This document shows, in pieces, positions 8,819 through 16,727 of a DNA stretch of 61,637 bases. Position 1 is the first letter of the stretch, and each line of letters starts with the position of its first letter. This DNA comes from an uncultured Lachnospiraceae bacterium (GTDB taxonomy: Bacteria > Bacillota > Clostridia > Lachnospirales > Lachnospiraceae). The stretch is taken from assembly GCA_947566645.1 (NCBI GenBank), contig CANOKL010000023.1, positions 1 to 61,637 of the forward strand, read 5' to 3'. The notes under the pieces were generated by a model that did not search any database, was not told where the DNA came from, and was given only the letters and a program-made list of their open reading frames with translations. The translations under genes and the position numbers were made by a program.

Positions 8819-10255
8819 ATGTCAGATACAAATAAGATAAAATGGACTGCCCTGGCCATGATGGGATTTTCCACGGTCTGGGGATTTGGAAATGTTGTAA
8901 ACGGATTTATCTATTTTAATGGGATACAGGTTATCATCAGCTGGATATTCATGTTTGGGCTGTATTTCCTTCCATATGCGCTTATGGTAGGAGAGCTTGG
9001 TTCTGCTTTTAAAAATGAAGGCGGCGGCGTCAGCTCATGGATCCACGGTACAATCGGACCTAAGATTGCATATTATGCAGGATGGACCTATTTTGCATGC
9101 CATATTACCTACATTGCGAGTAAGGGGAGCGGCGGACTTAAGGCATTAAGCTGGATGGTTTTCCGTAATGCGGAGACTTACGATTCCTTCCCGACACTCT
9201 ATGTACAGCTTGCTACCTTTGCAGTATTCCTGATCGGATGCTTCATTGCAAGCAAGGGACTGAATCCGCTTAAGAAGCTGCTTACACTGGCCGGGACCTG
9301 TGTATTCATTATGTCGATTCTCTACATTATTATGCTGTTTGCAGCCCCGCTGATTAATCCGGGCGCAGATTATGTGCATACAGAGTACAGCCTGAAGAAT
9401 CTGATACCGAATTTTAATGTTGCATACTTTACATCCCTGTCAATTCTTGTATTTGCAGTGGGCGGCTGCGAAAAGATTTCCCCATATGTAAATAAGGTGG
9501 AGAATCCAAGTAAGGGCTTTCCAAAGGGAATTATTGCCATGGCAATTATGGTTGTAGTCTGCGCCATGTTAGGAACAGTTGCCATGGGCAGAATGTTCGA
9601 CCCGGCAGTCATCAACAGCAGCGACGAGGCGTTCAATTCCTATGCGGCGAATGGCGGTTACTGGGCATTCCAGAAGCTTGGGGAATATTACCATCTGGGA
9701 GATACCTTCCTCATTATCTATGCCCTCTGTAACACGATCAGCCAGTTTTCCATCCTGATCCTGAGTATTGACGCGCCGCTCCGTATGCTGCTTGACAATA
9801 AGCACACCCGTCAGTTCATTCCGTCAAAGCTGCTGAAAAAGAACAAGCATGATGTGTACAGCAACGGAATTCTTATGGTCACCGTCCTGTCCGGAGCAAT
9901 TATTCTTGTCCAGACTCTGGTACCTGGCGCAGCCGCTGTCCTGCAGCAGCTTACCAAGCTCAATTCAGTATGTATGCCGCTCCGGTACTTGTGGGTGTTC
10001 GTAGCTTACCTGGCACTCAGGAAGGCATTTGACAGAATACCGGCAGAATACCGTTTTGTAAAAAATCAGAAGATAGCCATATTCTTCGGAGGCTGGTGCT
10101 TTGCGGTTACAGCTGTATGCTGCCTGCTTGGCATGTACAGTGACGATCCGTTTACATTTGCCCTGAATGTTATAACACCAGTTGTTCTGACGGCGCTTGG
10201 AATTCTGCTTCCAAAGATTGCGCAGAGGGAGAAGAAAGCAGGGAATGCGAGATAA
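8819..10255 (+). CDS. APC-superfamily amino acid permease
   Basis: 478 aa with about 12 hydrophobic segments. The N-terminal GFSTVWGFGNVVNG stretch and the following hydrophobic pattern fit the APC superfamily, closest in style to glutamate/GABA antiporter-like permeases (YjeM/GadC type). It imports or exchanges an amino acid across the cytoplasmic membrane. The start at ATG 8819 is set by AAGGAGAGG from the last tandem-repeat unit. Flanked by pepT and an M18 aminopeptidase, it probably handles amino acids released from peptides. The substrate cannot be read from the sequence. Confidence 0.85.
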   Translation: MSDTNKIKWTALAMMGFSTVWGFGNVVNGFIYFNGIQVIISWIFMFGLYFLPYALMVGELGSAFKNEGGGVSSWIHGTIGPKIAYYAGWTYFACHITYIASKGSGGLKALSWMVFRNAETYDSFPTLYVQLATFAVFLIGCFIASKGLNPLKKLLTLAGTCVFIMSILYIIMLFAAPLINPGADYVHTEYSLKNLIPNFNVAYFTSLSILVFAVGGCEKISPYVNKVENPSKGFPKGIIAMAIMVVVCAMLGTVAMGRMFDPAVINSSDEAFNSYAANGGYWAFQKLGEYYHLGDTFLIIYALCNTISQFSILILSIDAPLRMLLDNKHTRQFIPSKLLKKNKHDVYSNGILMVTVLSGAIILVQTLVPGAAAVLQQLTKLNSVCMPLRYLWVFVAYLALRKAFDRIPAEYRFVKNQKIAIFFGGWCFAVTAVCCLLGMYSDDPFTFALNVITPVVLTALGILLPKIAQREKKAGNAR

Positions 10256-10282
10256 CATGTATTAAAAGTGAGGTAAGAGAAA

Positions 10283-11572
10283 ATGTATGAAGAGATCACA
10301 GCAGGTTTAATGTCCTTTATAAAGAAAAGTCCGACACCCTTTCATGCCGTAGAGAATATTGGAGGCATTCTGCGGGAGAATGGATTTCAGAGGCTTGAAG
10401 AGTCCGGAAAATGGGAAGTAAGGCCGGGCGGGAAATATTACGTAACCCGGAACGGTTCCAGTATCATCGCCTGGAGAGCAGGAGAAGAGCTGGAAGAAGG
10501 CTACCGCTTCAAGATCGCGGCATCCCACAGTGACTCCCCGACCTTTAAGATAAAAGAGAATGCGGAGCTTACGGTAAAAGATAAGTACATGAAGCTGAAC
10601 ACAGAGGGATACGGCGGAATGCTGTGCGCCACCTGGTTTGACAGGCCGCTCTCTGTTGCCGGGCGCGCAGTAATAAAGGAGAACAATGGTTATACCACAA
10701 AGCTCGTCAATATTGACCGGGATCTGCTGATGATACCAAACATGGCGATCCATATGAACCGGGAAGTAAATGAGGGCTATGCATACAACAGGCAGACAGA
10801 CATGCTTCCCCTGTTCGGAGGAAGCGGCTGTAAGAAAGGTGATTTTAAAAAGCTCATCGCCAGCGAACTTGGCGTGGCAGAGGAAGAGATCTACGGAACA
10901 GACCTGTACCTCTATAACCGGATGGAACCATCCGTGTGGGGCGCAGACAACGAGTATATTTCCTGCCCGCAGCTGGACGACCTGCAATGTGCCTACACAT
11001 CCCTCAAAGGCTTCTTATCCGGAGCCGACAAGCATGCCATAAATGTCTATGCATGCTTTGACAACGAGGAGGTAGGCTCCGGAACAAAGCAGGGAGCCGC
11101 GTCAACCTTTTTAGCAGATGTACTGTACCGCATCAACCTCAGCCTTAAGAAAGACGAGGAAGAATTCTACCGCGCCGCAGCCTTAAGCTTCATGATCAGC
11201 TGCGACAATGCACATGCAGTACATCCAAACCACCCGGATAAAACAGATCAGGAAAACTGCGTATATATGAACGAAGGAATCGTCATAAAATCCCACGCAG
11301 GGCAGAAATACACAAGTGATGCCGTAAGCATTGCCATATTCAGAGGAATCTGCAAAGAAGCAGGCGTACCCGTCCAGTTCTTTGCAAACCGCTCAGATAT
11401 GGCAGGCGGAAGCACTCTTGGCAATATAGCCATGTCCCAGGTATCCATGGACTGCGTGGATATCGGACTGCCGCAGCTGGCGATGCACTCATCTTATGAG
11501 ACAGCAGGAGTGAAAGACAGCTGCTACATGGTAAAAGCCATGGAGAAGTTCTTTGGGGACGGGGCATTTTGA
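10283..11572 (+). CDS. apeB: M18-family aminopeptidase
   Basis: 429 aa, typical for M18 (aspartyl/ApeB-type) aminopeptidases, cytoplasmic dodecameric di-zinc enzymes. Visible motifs: AASHSDSP (first zinc His), QLDDLQC (bridging Asp), CFDNEEVGSGT (Glu-Glu catalytic/metal site), SCDNAHAVHPN, and HSSYETAG near the C terminus (last zinc His). It follows the permease gene by 27 nt. The last codons (GDGAF) and stop come from a GGGGACGGGG palindromic repeat, so the natural C terminus has probably been changed by repeat insertion. Confidence 0.92.
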   Translation: MYEEITAGLMSFIKKSPTPFHAVENIGGILRENGFQRLEESGKWEVRPGGKYYVTRNGSSIIAWRAGEELEEGYRFKIAASHSDSPTFKIKENAELTVKDKYMKLNTEGYGGMLCATWFDRPLSVAGRAVIKENNGYTTKLVNIDRDLLMIPNMAIHMNREVNEGYAYNRQTDMLPLFGGSGCKKGDFKKLIASELGVAEEEIYGTDLYLYNRMEPSVWGADNEYISCPQLDDLQCAYTSLKGFLSGADKHAINVYACFDNEEVGSGTKQGAASTFLADVLYRINLSLKKDEEEFYRAAALSFMISCDNAHAVHPNHPDKTDQENCVYMNEGIVIKSHAGQKYTSDAVSIAIFRGICKEAGVPVQFFANRSDMAGGSTLGNIAMSQVSMDCVDIGLPQLAMHSSYETAGVKDSCYMVKAMEKFFGDGAF

Positions 11573-11614
11573 AAAATGCCCCGTCCCAGATTAAAAATAG
11601 GGTGTCCCTAATTG
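11553..11614. repeat. GGGGACGGGG palindromic repeat, copy 1
   Basis: A GGGGACGGGGCATTTT / AAAATGCCCCGTCCC hairpin is followed by a tail containing GGGTGTCCCTAATT. It encodes the last residues and stop of the M18 aminopeptidase and can act as a rho-independent terminator. Confidence 0.9.
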
Positions 11615-11630
11615 AAGAAGGAGAAAAGAG

Positions 11631-13016
11631 ATGGGAGAAACACAAGTGAAACAAAAACATCCAAGAGGGTTTTATGCCTGCTGTATTACGTTTACATTCG
11701 AACGGCTGGCATTTTATGGAGCAAAGCCGCTGCTCCTCTTATTTCTGATTACGACGATTGCGGAGGGCGGTCTTGGAGTTGAGAGAACAGACGCTGCTGT
11801 TATGGCCGCGAATCTGACGGCTTATACATATATGGCGCCGCTGATCGGCGGTGTTGTATGTGACAGGTGGCTTGGTGCGAGATATGCGATTACACTGGGC
11901 TACATTATTATGGCAATTGGTTACCTGGTGGGATGGAAGGCTACCGGACCAGGTATGGTGAACGCAATGATTATTCTGGTTTCTATCGGAACAGGTTTTT
12001 TCAAAGGAAATCTGAACGCTCTGATTGGAAGGCAGTATCAGAGCAAGGAGCTTCTGGATGCAGCATTTTCCATCCAGTATTCCTATGTAAATATCGGTGC
12101 GTTTGTGGGTTCTCTGCTTACCGGATATCTGTATCTGCATCTGTTCAGGCGCGGCGATGTGCTTGGATTCAGACAGTGCTTCGTGATGGCCGCGCTGTGG
12201 TGCGTGGTGGGCGCTGCATGGTTTGTACTGAACTGGAAAAACCTCCAGGGGCAGGGGATTAAGCCATTCAAGTATCTGACAGATGAAAAGGGAAATATCA
12301 TAGGTTCTACGACAGAGGATAAGGGAAGCGCAGATGCAGGCAAGAATGAACCTCTTACAAAGCTGGAGAGAAACCGTGTACTGGCAATTGTGCTGGTATC
12401 CGCGTTCTCCGTGCTCTTCTGGCTGTTCTATTACCAGCAGGACCTGGCCCTGGTCATTTACATGACAGATTATGTGAAAATGTCACTTGGCTCTTTCGAG
12501 ATTCCGCCGTCATGGATTACAACAACGTGGAACGGACTACTCTGCGTTGCACTGGGAGGAGTGATGGCTGCCATCTGGAAGAAGCTGGCTGCACGTCCCC
12601 AGGGCGATTTGAATATGTTCAAAAAAGTATCACTCAGTTTCCTGTTTGTAGGACTTGCATTCGGAGTTATGGTAGCATGCGAAGCAATCCGCGGCGTCGG
12701 TGCAGACGCATCTATAAAAGCAAGCGTAATATGGCCGTTTCTGTTCTCTACAGTCATCACGGTCGGAGAGATGTGCTTCTCGCCGCTGCGTAATTCCTTC
12801 GTAAGTAAATACGCGCCGAAGAAATACCTTTCACTCTTAATGGGTGTAATCGCAGTATCCACCTTCGGAGCCAATAAGCTAAGCCCCTTCGTACAGGCAT
12901 TCATCGAAAAATTTGACGTATTCCCGGTATTCGTGGGAATCTTCGCACTGATGCTCGTATTCGCGGCACTCATCTGGCTTGCAAATGGAAAACTTCATAG
13001 CCTGGTAGAGGAATAA
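11631..13016 (+). CDS. POT-family proton-dependent oligopeptide transporter
   Basis: 461 aa with 12-14 predicted membrane helices. The N-terminal FTFERLAFYGAKPLL is a variant of the ExxER(F)xxYG proton-coupling motif of POT/PTR2 transporters, and GGVVCDRWLGARY matches the PTR2 loop signature (usually GGxxADxxxG). It imports di- and tripeptides with protons. It follows the M18 gene by about 60 nt, separated by repeat copy 1, and is likely part of the same peptide-use block with LysR, PepT and permease. The start at ATG 11631 has AGAAGGAGAAAAG upstream. Confidence 0.9.
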   Translation: MGETQVKQKHPRGFYACCITFTFERLAFYGAKPLLLLFLITTIAEGGLGVERTDAAVMAANLTAYTYMAPLIGGVVCDRWLGARYAITLGYIIMAIGYLVGWKATGPGMVNAMIILVSIGTGFFKGNLNALIGRQYQSKELLDAAFSIQYSYVNIGAFVGSLLTGYLYLHLFRRGDVLGFRQCFVMAALWCVVGAAWFVLNWKNLQGQGIKPFKYLTDEKGNIIGSTTEDKGSADAGKNEPLTKLERNRVLAIVLVSAFSVLFWLFYYQQDLALVIYMTDYVKMSLGSFEIPPSWITTTWNGLLCVALGGVMAAIWKKLAARPQGDLNMFKKVSLSFLFVGLAFGVMVACEAIRGVGADASIKASVIWPFLFSTVITVGEMCFSPLRNSFVSKYAPKKYLSLLMGVIAVSTFGANKLSPFVQAFIEKFDVFPVFVGIFALMLVFAALIWLANGKLHSLVEE

Positions 13017-13019
13017 AAG

Positions 13020-13080
13020 TTGGGGACGGGGCATTTTTAGAAATGCCCCGTCCCAAATTGAAAATAGGGTGTCCCCAATT
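13020..13080. repeat. GGGGACGGGG palindromic repeat, copy 2
   Basis: TTGGGGACGGGGCATTTTT pairs with the following AAATGCCCCGTCCCAA, then a tail AAAATAGGGTGTCCCCAATT. It starts four nt after the POT transporter stop codon and probably terminates that transcript. Confidence 0.9.
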
Positions 13081-13090
13081 AAAAAACATG

Positions 13091-13119
13091 TTGACAATAT
13101 TTTAATATTCCTCTATATT
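13091..13119 (+). promoter_or_regulatory. Promoter for riboswitch and P-type ATPase
   Basis: Consensus -35 TTGACA (13091-13096), 17-bp spacer, -10 TATATT (13114-13119). The transcript would start near 13126, directly at the riboswitch P1 stem. Confidence 0.85.
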
Positions 13120-13127
13120 AGATATTA

Positions 13128-13259
13128 AATAAGAGGGAGTAACCTGCGTCATATGCAGGCGTTTGCGATGTCGTCAGTACGATGTGCGTCCGCAGCGGTG
13201 CAAGATTCTGTTGCTGCAGCTGAACATCCGTATCGCAATGAAATGGTGAGACTTTTATT
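13128..13259 (+). promoter_or_regulatory. yybP-ykoY (manganese) riboswitch
   Basis: The conserved landmarks of the yybP-ykoY class are in order. A P1 strand AATAAGAG (13128-13135) pairs with CTTTTATT (13252-13259). GGGAGTAAC follows P1, then a CCTGC/GCAGG hairpin (13143-13159). TTGCGAT (13163-13169) pairs with ATCGCAA (13232-13238) and encloses the metal-binding loop TCGTCAGTACG (13171-13181). GTGAGACTTTT closes the 3' side. The class is known to bind Mn2+ and to turn on Mn exporters, including P-type ATPases such as L. lactis YoaB. Assignment is by eye against the remembered consensus. Confidence 0.85.
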
Positions 13260-13296
13260 GTATAATTTTTTATGCAATAGGGTCTCTTTTTATTGC
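13256..13296 (+). promoter_or_regulatory. Candidate riboswitch expression platform
   Basis: TATTGTATAA (13256-13265) can pair with TTATGCAATA (13270-13279), using the same bases as the 3' strand of P1. Alternatively GCAATA (13274-13279) can pair with TATTGC (13291-13296). These mutually exclusive foldings suit a switch, but no classical GC-rich terminator with U tract is obvious, so the mechanism is open. Confidence 0.4.
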
Positions 13297-13398
13297 GGTT
13301 TAAATCAGCCTGGCTTTCCAGTCTTTCACATTTTTTCGGCAGTAAATGGGAATGATAATATTTTAAGAGACTTTACTGCAGGAAGGGAAGGATATGTG

Positions 13399-15930
13399 AT
13401 GTTGACAAATGAACAGGCAAAACGGAACCAGGAAAAGTATGGCTTTAATGAGCTTGCAGAGGGCAGGAAGAAGAGCACGCTTCAGATTTTCTTTGAGCAG
13501 TTTAAGGATTTCCTTGTAATCATCCTGATTATTTCCGCAGTGGTGTCTGGCTTTCTGGGGGACTGGGAAAGTGCGGCGGTGATTCTGGTTGTGATTACGA
13601 TCAACGCGGTGCTTGGCACGGTACAGACCTTGAAGGCGGAGCAGTCGCTGAACAGCTTAAAACAGATGTCTGCCCCGGATGCGAAGGTGGTCAGGGAGGG
13701 ACAGACCGTGAAGATCCCCGCAAGAGAGGTTACGGTGGGGGACGAGGTGCTGGTGGAGGCAGGTGACTGTATTCCGGCTGACGGAAAACTTCTTCATGAG
13801 GCAAGCCTGAAGGTGGATGAAAGTGCTCTTACGGGTGAGAGCCTGCCGGTGGAGAAGTCTCTTGAGGAGGCTCCGGAAGGGGCGGCTCTTGGGGATCAGA
13901 CAAACCGGGTCTTCTCGGGAAGTTTTGTTACTTATGGGCGGGCATCCTATGAGGTGACTGCAATCGGGATGGAGACCGAGGTTGGGAAAATTGCAAAGCT
14001 TTTAGGGGATACATCTAAGAAAAAGACGCCTCTCCAGATGAATCTGGATGAATTCGGGAAGAAGCTTTCGATCATTATTTTAATATTCTGCGGCATTTTA
14101 TTTGGGCTCAATGTGCTGCGCGGCGGATCCGCGGTGGATGCGTTTCTCTTTGCAGTGGCACTGGCGGTCGCGGCGATTCCAGAGGCTTTGAGTTCGATTG
14201 TCACGATTGTGCTGTCCTTTGGGACACAGAAGATGGCAAAGGAGCATGCAATCATAAGAAAGCTCCAGGCAGTGGAAGGGCTTGGAAGCGTGTCGGTGAT
14301 CTGCTCTGATAAGACGGGCACACTGACCCAGAACCGGATGACGGTCATGGATTACTATGTGGACGGAAGAAGGATTGCAGCAGATGATATCCTTTCCGGA
14401 GGGGGAAATGAAAGACGGCTTCTTTGCTATAGTATGCTATGTAATGATTCTACGAATGAAAATGGAAAGGAGATTGGCGACCCTACAGAGACGGCACTGA
14501 TTAACCTGGGAAGCCGCCTTGGAGAAGAGGCCAGGGAAGTCAGAGAAAAATATCCCCGCAAGTCTGAAATCCCATTTGACAGCGACAGGAAGCTGATGTC
14601 TACAGAACACCTCATAGAGGACAACTATGTCATGATTGTAAAAGGAGCGGTGGATGTTCTGCTGAAACGTGTCAGCCGTATCAGGACAGGAGACGGGGTA
14701 AGAGATATTTCCCAGGAGGATCTGCTTAACATCGAGCGGCAGAATACCGGATTTTCAGAAGGAGGGCTTCGGGTTCTTGCATTTGCATACAGGGAGTTGG
14801 AAGAGGAGAGGGAGCTGACACTGGCGGACGAGAACGACCTTACCTTTCTCGGTCTGATTTCCATGATGGATCCGCCGAGGGAGGAGTCTGCAGCAGCAGT
14901 CCGGGAATGCATCAAGGCGGGTATCAGGCCAGTCATGATAACCGGAGATCATAAGATCACGGCAGCGGCGATTGCCAGACGTATCGGAATTCTGAAGGAT
15001 GCTTCAGAGGCATGCGAAGGAGCAGTTATTGAAAATATGTCGGATGAGGAGCTGCGGGAATTCGTTCCGGGAATCTCTGTCTACGCGCGGGTCTCACCAG
15101 AGCACAAGATCCGGATCGTGCGGGCATGGCAGGAGCGGGAGCATATTGTGGCCATGACCGGAGACGGGGTAAATGACGCGCCGGCCCTCAGGCAGGCAGA
15201 CATCGGTGTGGCAATGGGCATCACAGGAACAGAAGTTTCCAAGGACGCAGCAGCAATGGTACTGACAGATGATAACTTTGCAACCATCATAAAGGCAGTA
15301 GAGAACGGAAGAAACATTTACCAGAATATCAAGAACTCCATACAATTTCTCCTGTCCGGAAACCTTGGGGCAATCCTGGTAGTGCTGTTTGCCTCCATTG
15401 CGGGCCTGCCAGTGCCATTCGCCCCGGTACATCTGCTGTTCATCAATCTCCTGACCGACAGCCTTCCCGCAATTGCGCTGGGACTGGAACCCCACACGGC
15501 AGCAGTCATGAGAGAGAAGCCGCGCCCCATGAGTGAATCCATTCTGACAAAAGCATATCTGCTCAAAATCGCGTCAGGAGGACTTGGAATCGGCATCGGA
15601 ACCGCAGCAGCATTTTTAATCGGATACCGGAGCCAGGATGCGGCACTGGCAAGCACCATGGCATTCGGGACACTGTGCATGTCAAGACTGGTGTATGGAT
15701 TTTGCTGCAAATCAGAAAAAACCGGGATCTTCTCAAAGAAAATGTTCAATAACAGATTCCTGATCGGGGCATTTGTAATCGGGACAGTGCTTCTGACAGG
15801 AGTGCTCCTGGTACCGGGACTGGAAAAAATCTTCCAGGTTGTGAGATTAGATGCAGCGAAGATGATGTGGGTGTACGGGCTGGCACTGCTGCAGCTGTTG
15901 AAACTGAAATTGGGGACGGGGTATTTTTAA
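13399..15930 (+). CDS. P-type cation-transporting ATPase (P2A type; probable Mn2+/Ca2+ exporter)
   Basis: 843 aa from the ATG at 13399, preceded by GGAAGGGAAGG; the ORF can be read open to 13153, but that part is the riboswitch. P2A-type pump motifs: LTGES (actuator, 144-148), PEALSS in M4 (261-266), DKTGTLT with phosphorylated Asp304, GDGVNDAPAL hinge, and NLLTDSLP in M6. It moves a divalent cation out of the cytoplasm at the cost of ATP. A Ca2+ pump annotation would be usual, but the manganese riboswitch argues for Mn2+ efflux (inference). The last codons (GTGYF) and stop lie in palindromic repeat copy 3, so the natural C terminus may be altered. Confidence 0.93.
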   Translation: MLTNEQAKRNQEKYGFNELAEGRKKSTLQIFFEQFKDFLVIILIISAVVSGFLGDWESAAVILVVITINAVLGTVQTLKAEQSLNSLKQMSAPDAKVVREGQTVKIPAREVTVGDEVLVEAGDCIPADGKLLHEASLKVDESALTGESLPVEKSLEEAPEGAALGDQTNRVFSGSFVTYGRASYEVTAIGMETEVGKIAKLLGDTSKKKTPLQMNLDEFGKKLSIIILIFCGILFGLNVLRGGSAVDAFLFAVALAVAAIPEALSSIVTIVLSFGTQKMAKEHAIIRKLQAVEGLGSVSVICSDKTGTLTQNRMTVMDYYVDGRRIAADDILSGGGNERRLLCYSMLCNDSTNENGKEIGDPTETALINLGSRLGEEAREVREKYPRKSEIPFDSDRKLMSTEHLIEDNYVMIVKGAVDVLLKRVSRIRTGDGVRDISQEDLLNIERQNTGFSEGGLRVLAFAYRELEEERELTLADENDLTFLGLISMMDPPREESAAAVRECIKAGIRPVMITGDHKITAAAIARRIGILKDASEACEGAVIENMSDEELREFVPGISVYARVSPEHKIRIVRAWQEREHIVAMTGDGVNDAPALRQADIGVAMGITGTEVSKDAAAMVLTDDNFATIIKAVENGRNIYQNIKNSIQFLLSGNLGAILVVLFASIAGLPVPFAPVHLLFINLLTDSLPAIALGLEPHTAAVMREKPRPMSESILTKAYLLKIASGGLGIGIGTAAAFLIGYRSQDAALASTMAFGTLCMSRLVYGFCCKSEKTGIFSKKMFNNRFLIGAFVIGTVLLTGVLLVPGLEKIFQVVRLDAAKMMWVYGLALLQLLKLKLGTGYF

Positions 15931-15970
15931 AAATACCCCGTCCCCAATTGAAAATGACCTGTCCCCAATT
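15908..15970. repeat. GGGGACGGGG palindromic repeat, copy 3
   Basis: A perfect 42-bp palindrome (15908-15949; half-site AATTGGGGACGGGGTATTTTT read in two 21-base arms) is followed by tail AAAATGACCTGTCCCCAATT. It carries the ATPase stop codon at one side and touches the gatD stop codon at the other, so it serves as terminator for both convergent genes. The palindrome is identical to copy 7 at 30119-30160. Confidence 0.93.
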
Positions 15971-16727
15971 ACGTATATCGTTTGATGGTTTCTTTGAGGA
16001 CGTATTTTTTGTCACTGTAGCGCCCCACGATATAGTTATTTGCTTTTTGCTCTAACTTATCGGGGAGTTTTTCAAGCTTTATTTCTTCTCCGTATTTCCT
16101 TTTGAGTGCGCGTTCGAGAAGGTAGTCGCACACCTGGGGATTTTTGGGGAGGAGGGGTCCGTGGAGGTAGGTGGCAATGACATTTTTGTAGACCACGCCT
16201 TCATAACCGGATTTGCCAGTGTTGCCCAGACCGAAGAATACTTTCCCGAGGGGAGTATGGTTTCCGATATAGGTGCGTCCGCCGTGATTCTCGAAGCCGA
16301 CGATGGGGGTGGAAAAGAGGGGGCTGTTCAGGATGATGTTCCGGATCAGCCGTTCCGGCTCCCACTCGGTGTAAATGTCGAGGATCTCCAGGCCTTCGAT
16401 CATTTTTTTGTCGGTTTTATAATACTTTCCCAGAAGCTGGTAGCCGCCGCACACTGCGAGGACGACGCCGTTGTCTTCCACATAGTTTTTGAAATCGGAC
16501 TTGATTTCCTTCATATATCTGCATACTAATTCCTGCTCCCGGTCAGAGCCTCCGCCCAGGAGGACAATGTCTAATCTGGAAAAATCAGTCCTGCTTCCTG
16601 AGAGGAATGGGATTACCTCTGCTTCTATGCCGCGCCATTCAAGCCGTTTGCGGAAGCACTGGATGTTGCCTCTGTCACCGTACAGATTAAGAAGGTCGGG
16701 ATAGAGATGTCCTATGGTCAGTTTCAT
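15969..16727 (-). CDS. gatD: Lipid II isoglutaminyl synthase, glutaminase subunit GatD
   Basis: 252 aa. Class I glutamine amidotransferase of the CobB/CobQ-like type that supplies ammonia for amidation of the D-glutamate of lipid II. The nucleophile is in VLAVCGGYQLLG (Cys94), the catalytic His in ATYLHGPLLPKNP, and ENHGGRT is a family feature. It works as a heterodimer with MurT, encoded immediately upstream; the MurT stop and the GatD ATG overlap by four bases. The stop codon abuts palindromic repeat copy 3. Confidence 0.94.
   Translation of the reverse strand: MKLTIGHLYPDLLNLYGDRGNIQCFRKRLEWRGIEAEVIPFLSGSRTDFSRLDIVLLGGGSDREQELVCRYMKEIKSDFKNYVEDNGVVLAVCGGYQLLGKYYKTDKKMIEGLEILDIYTEWEPERLIRNIILNSPLFSTPIVGFENHGGRTYIGNHTPLGKVFFGLGNTGKSGYEGVVYKNVIATYLHGPLLPKNPQVCDYLLERALKRKYGEEIKLEKLPDKLEQKANNYIVGRYSDKKYVLKETIKRYT

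Noticed and set aside
13153..13398. 82-codon N-terminal extension of the P-type ATPase reading frame
   Set aside because: It overlaps the riboswitch, has no family similarity, and the ATG at 13399 has its own ribosome site.
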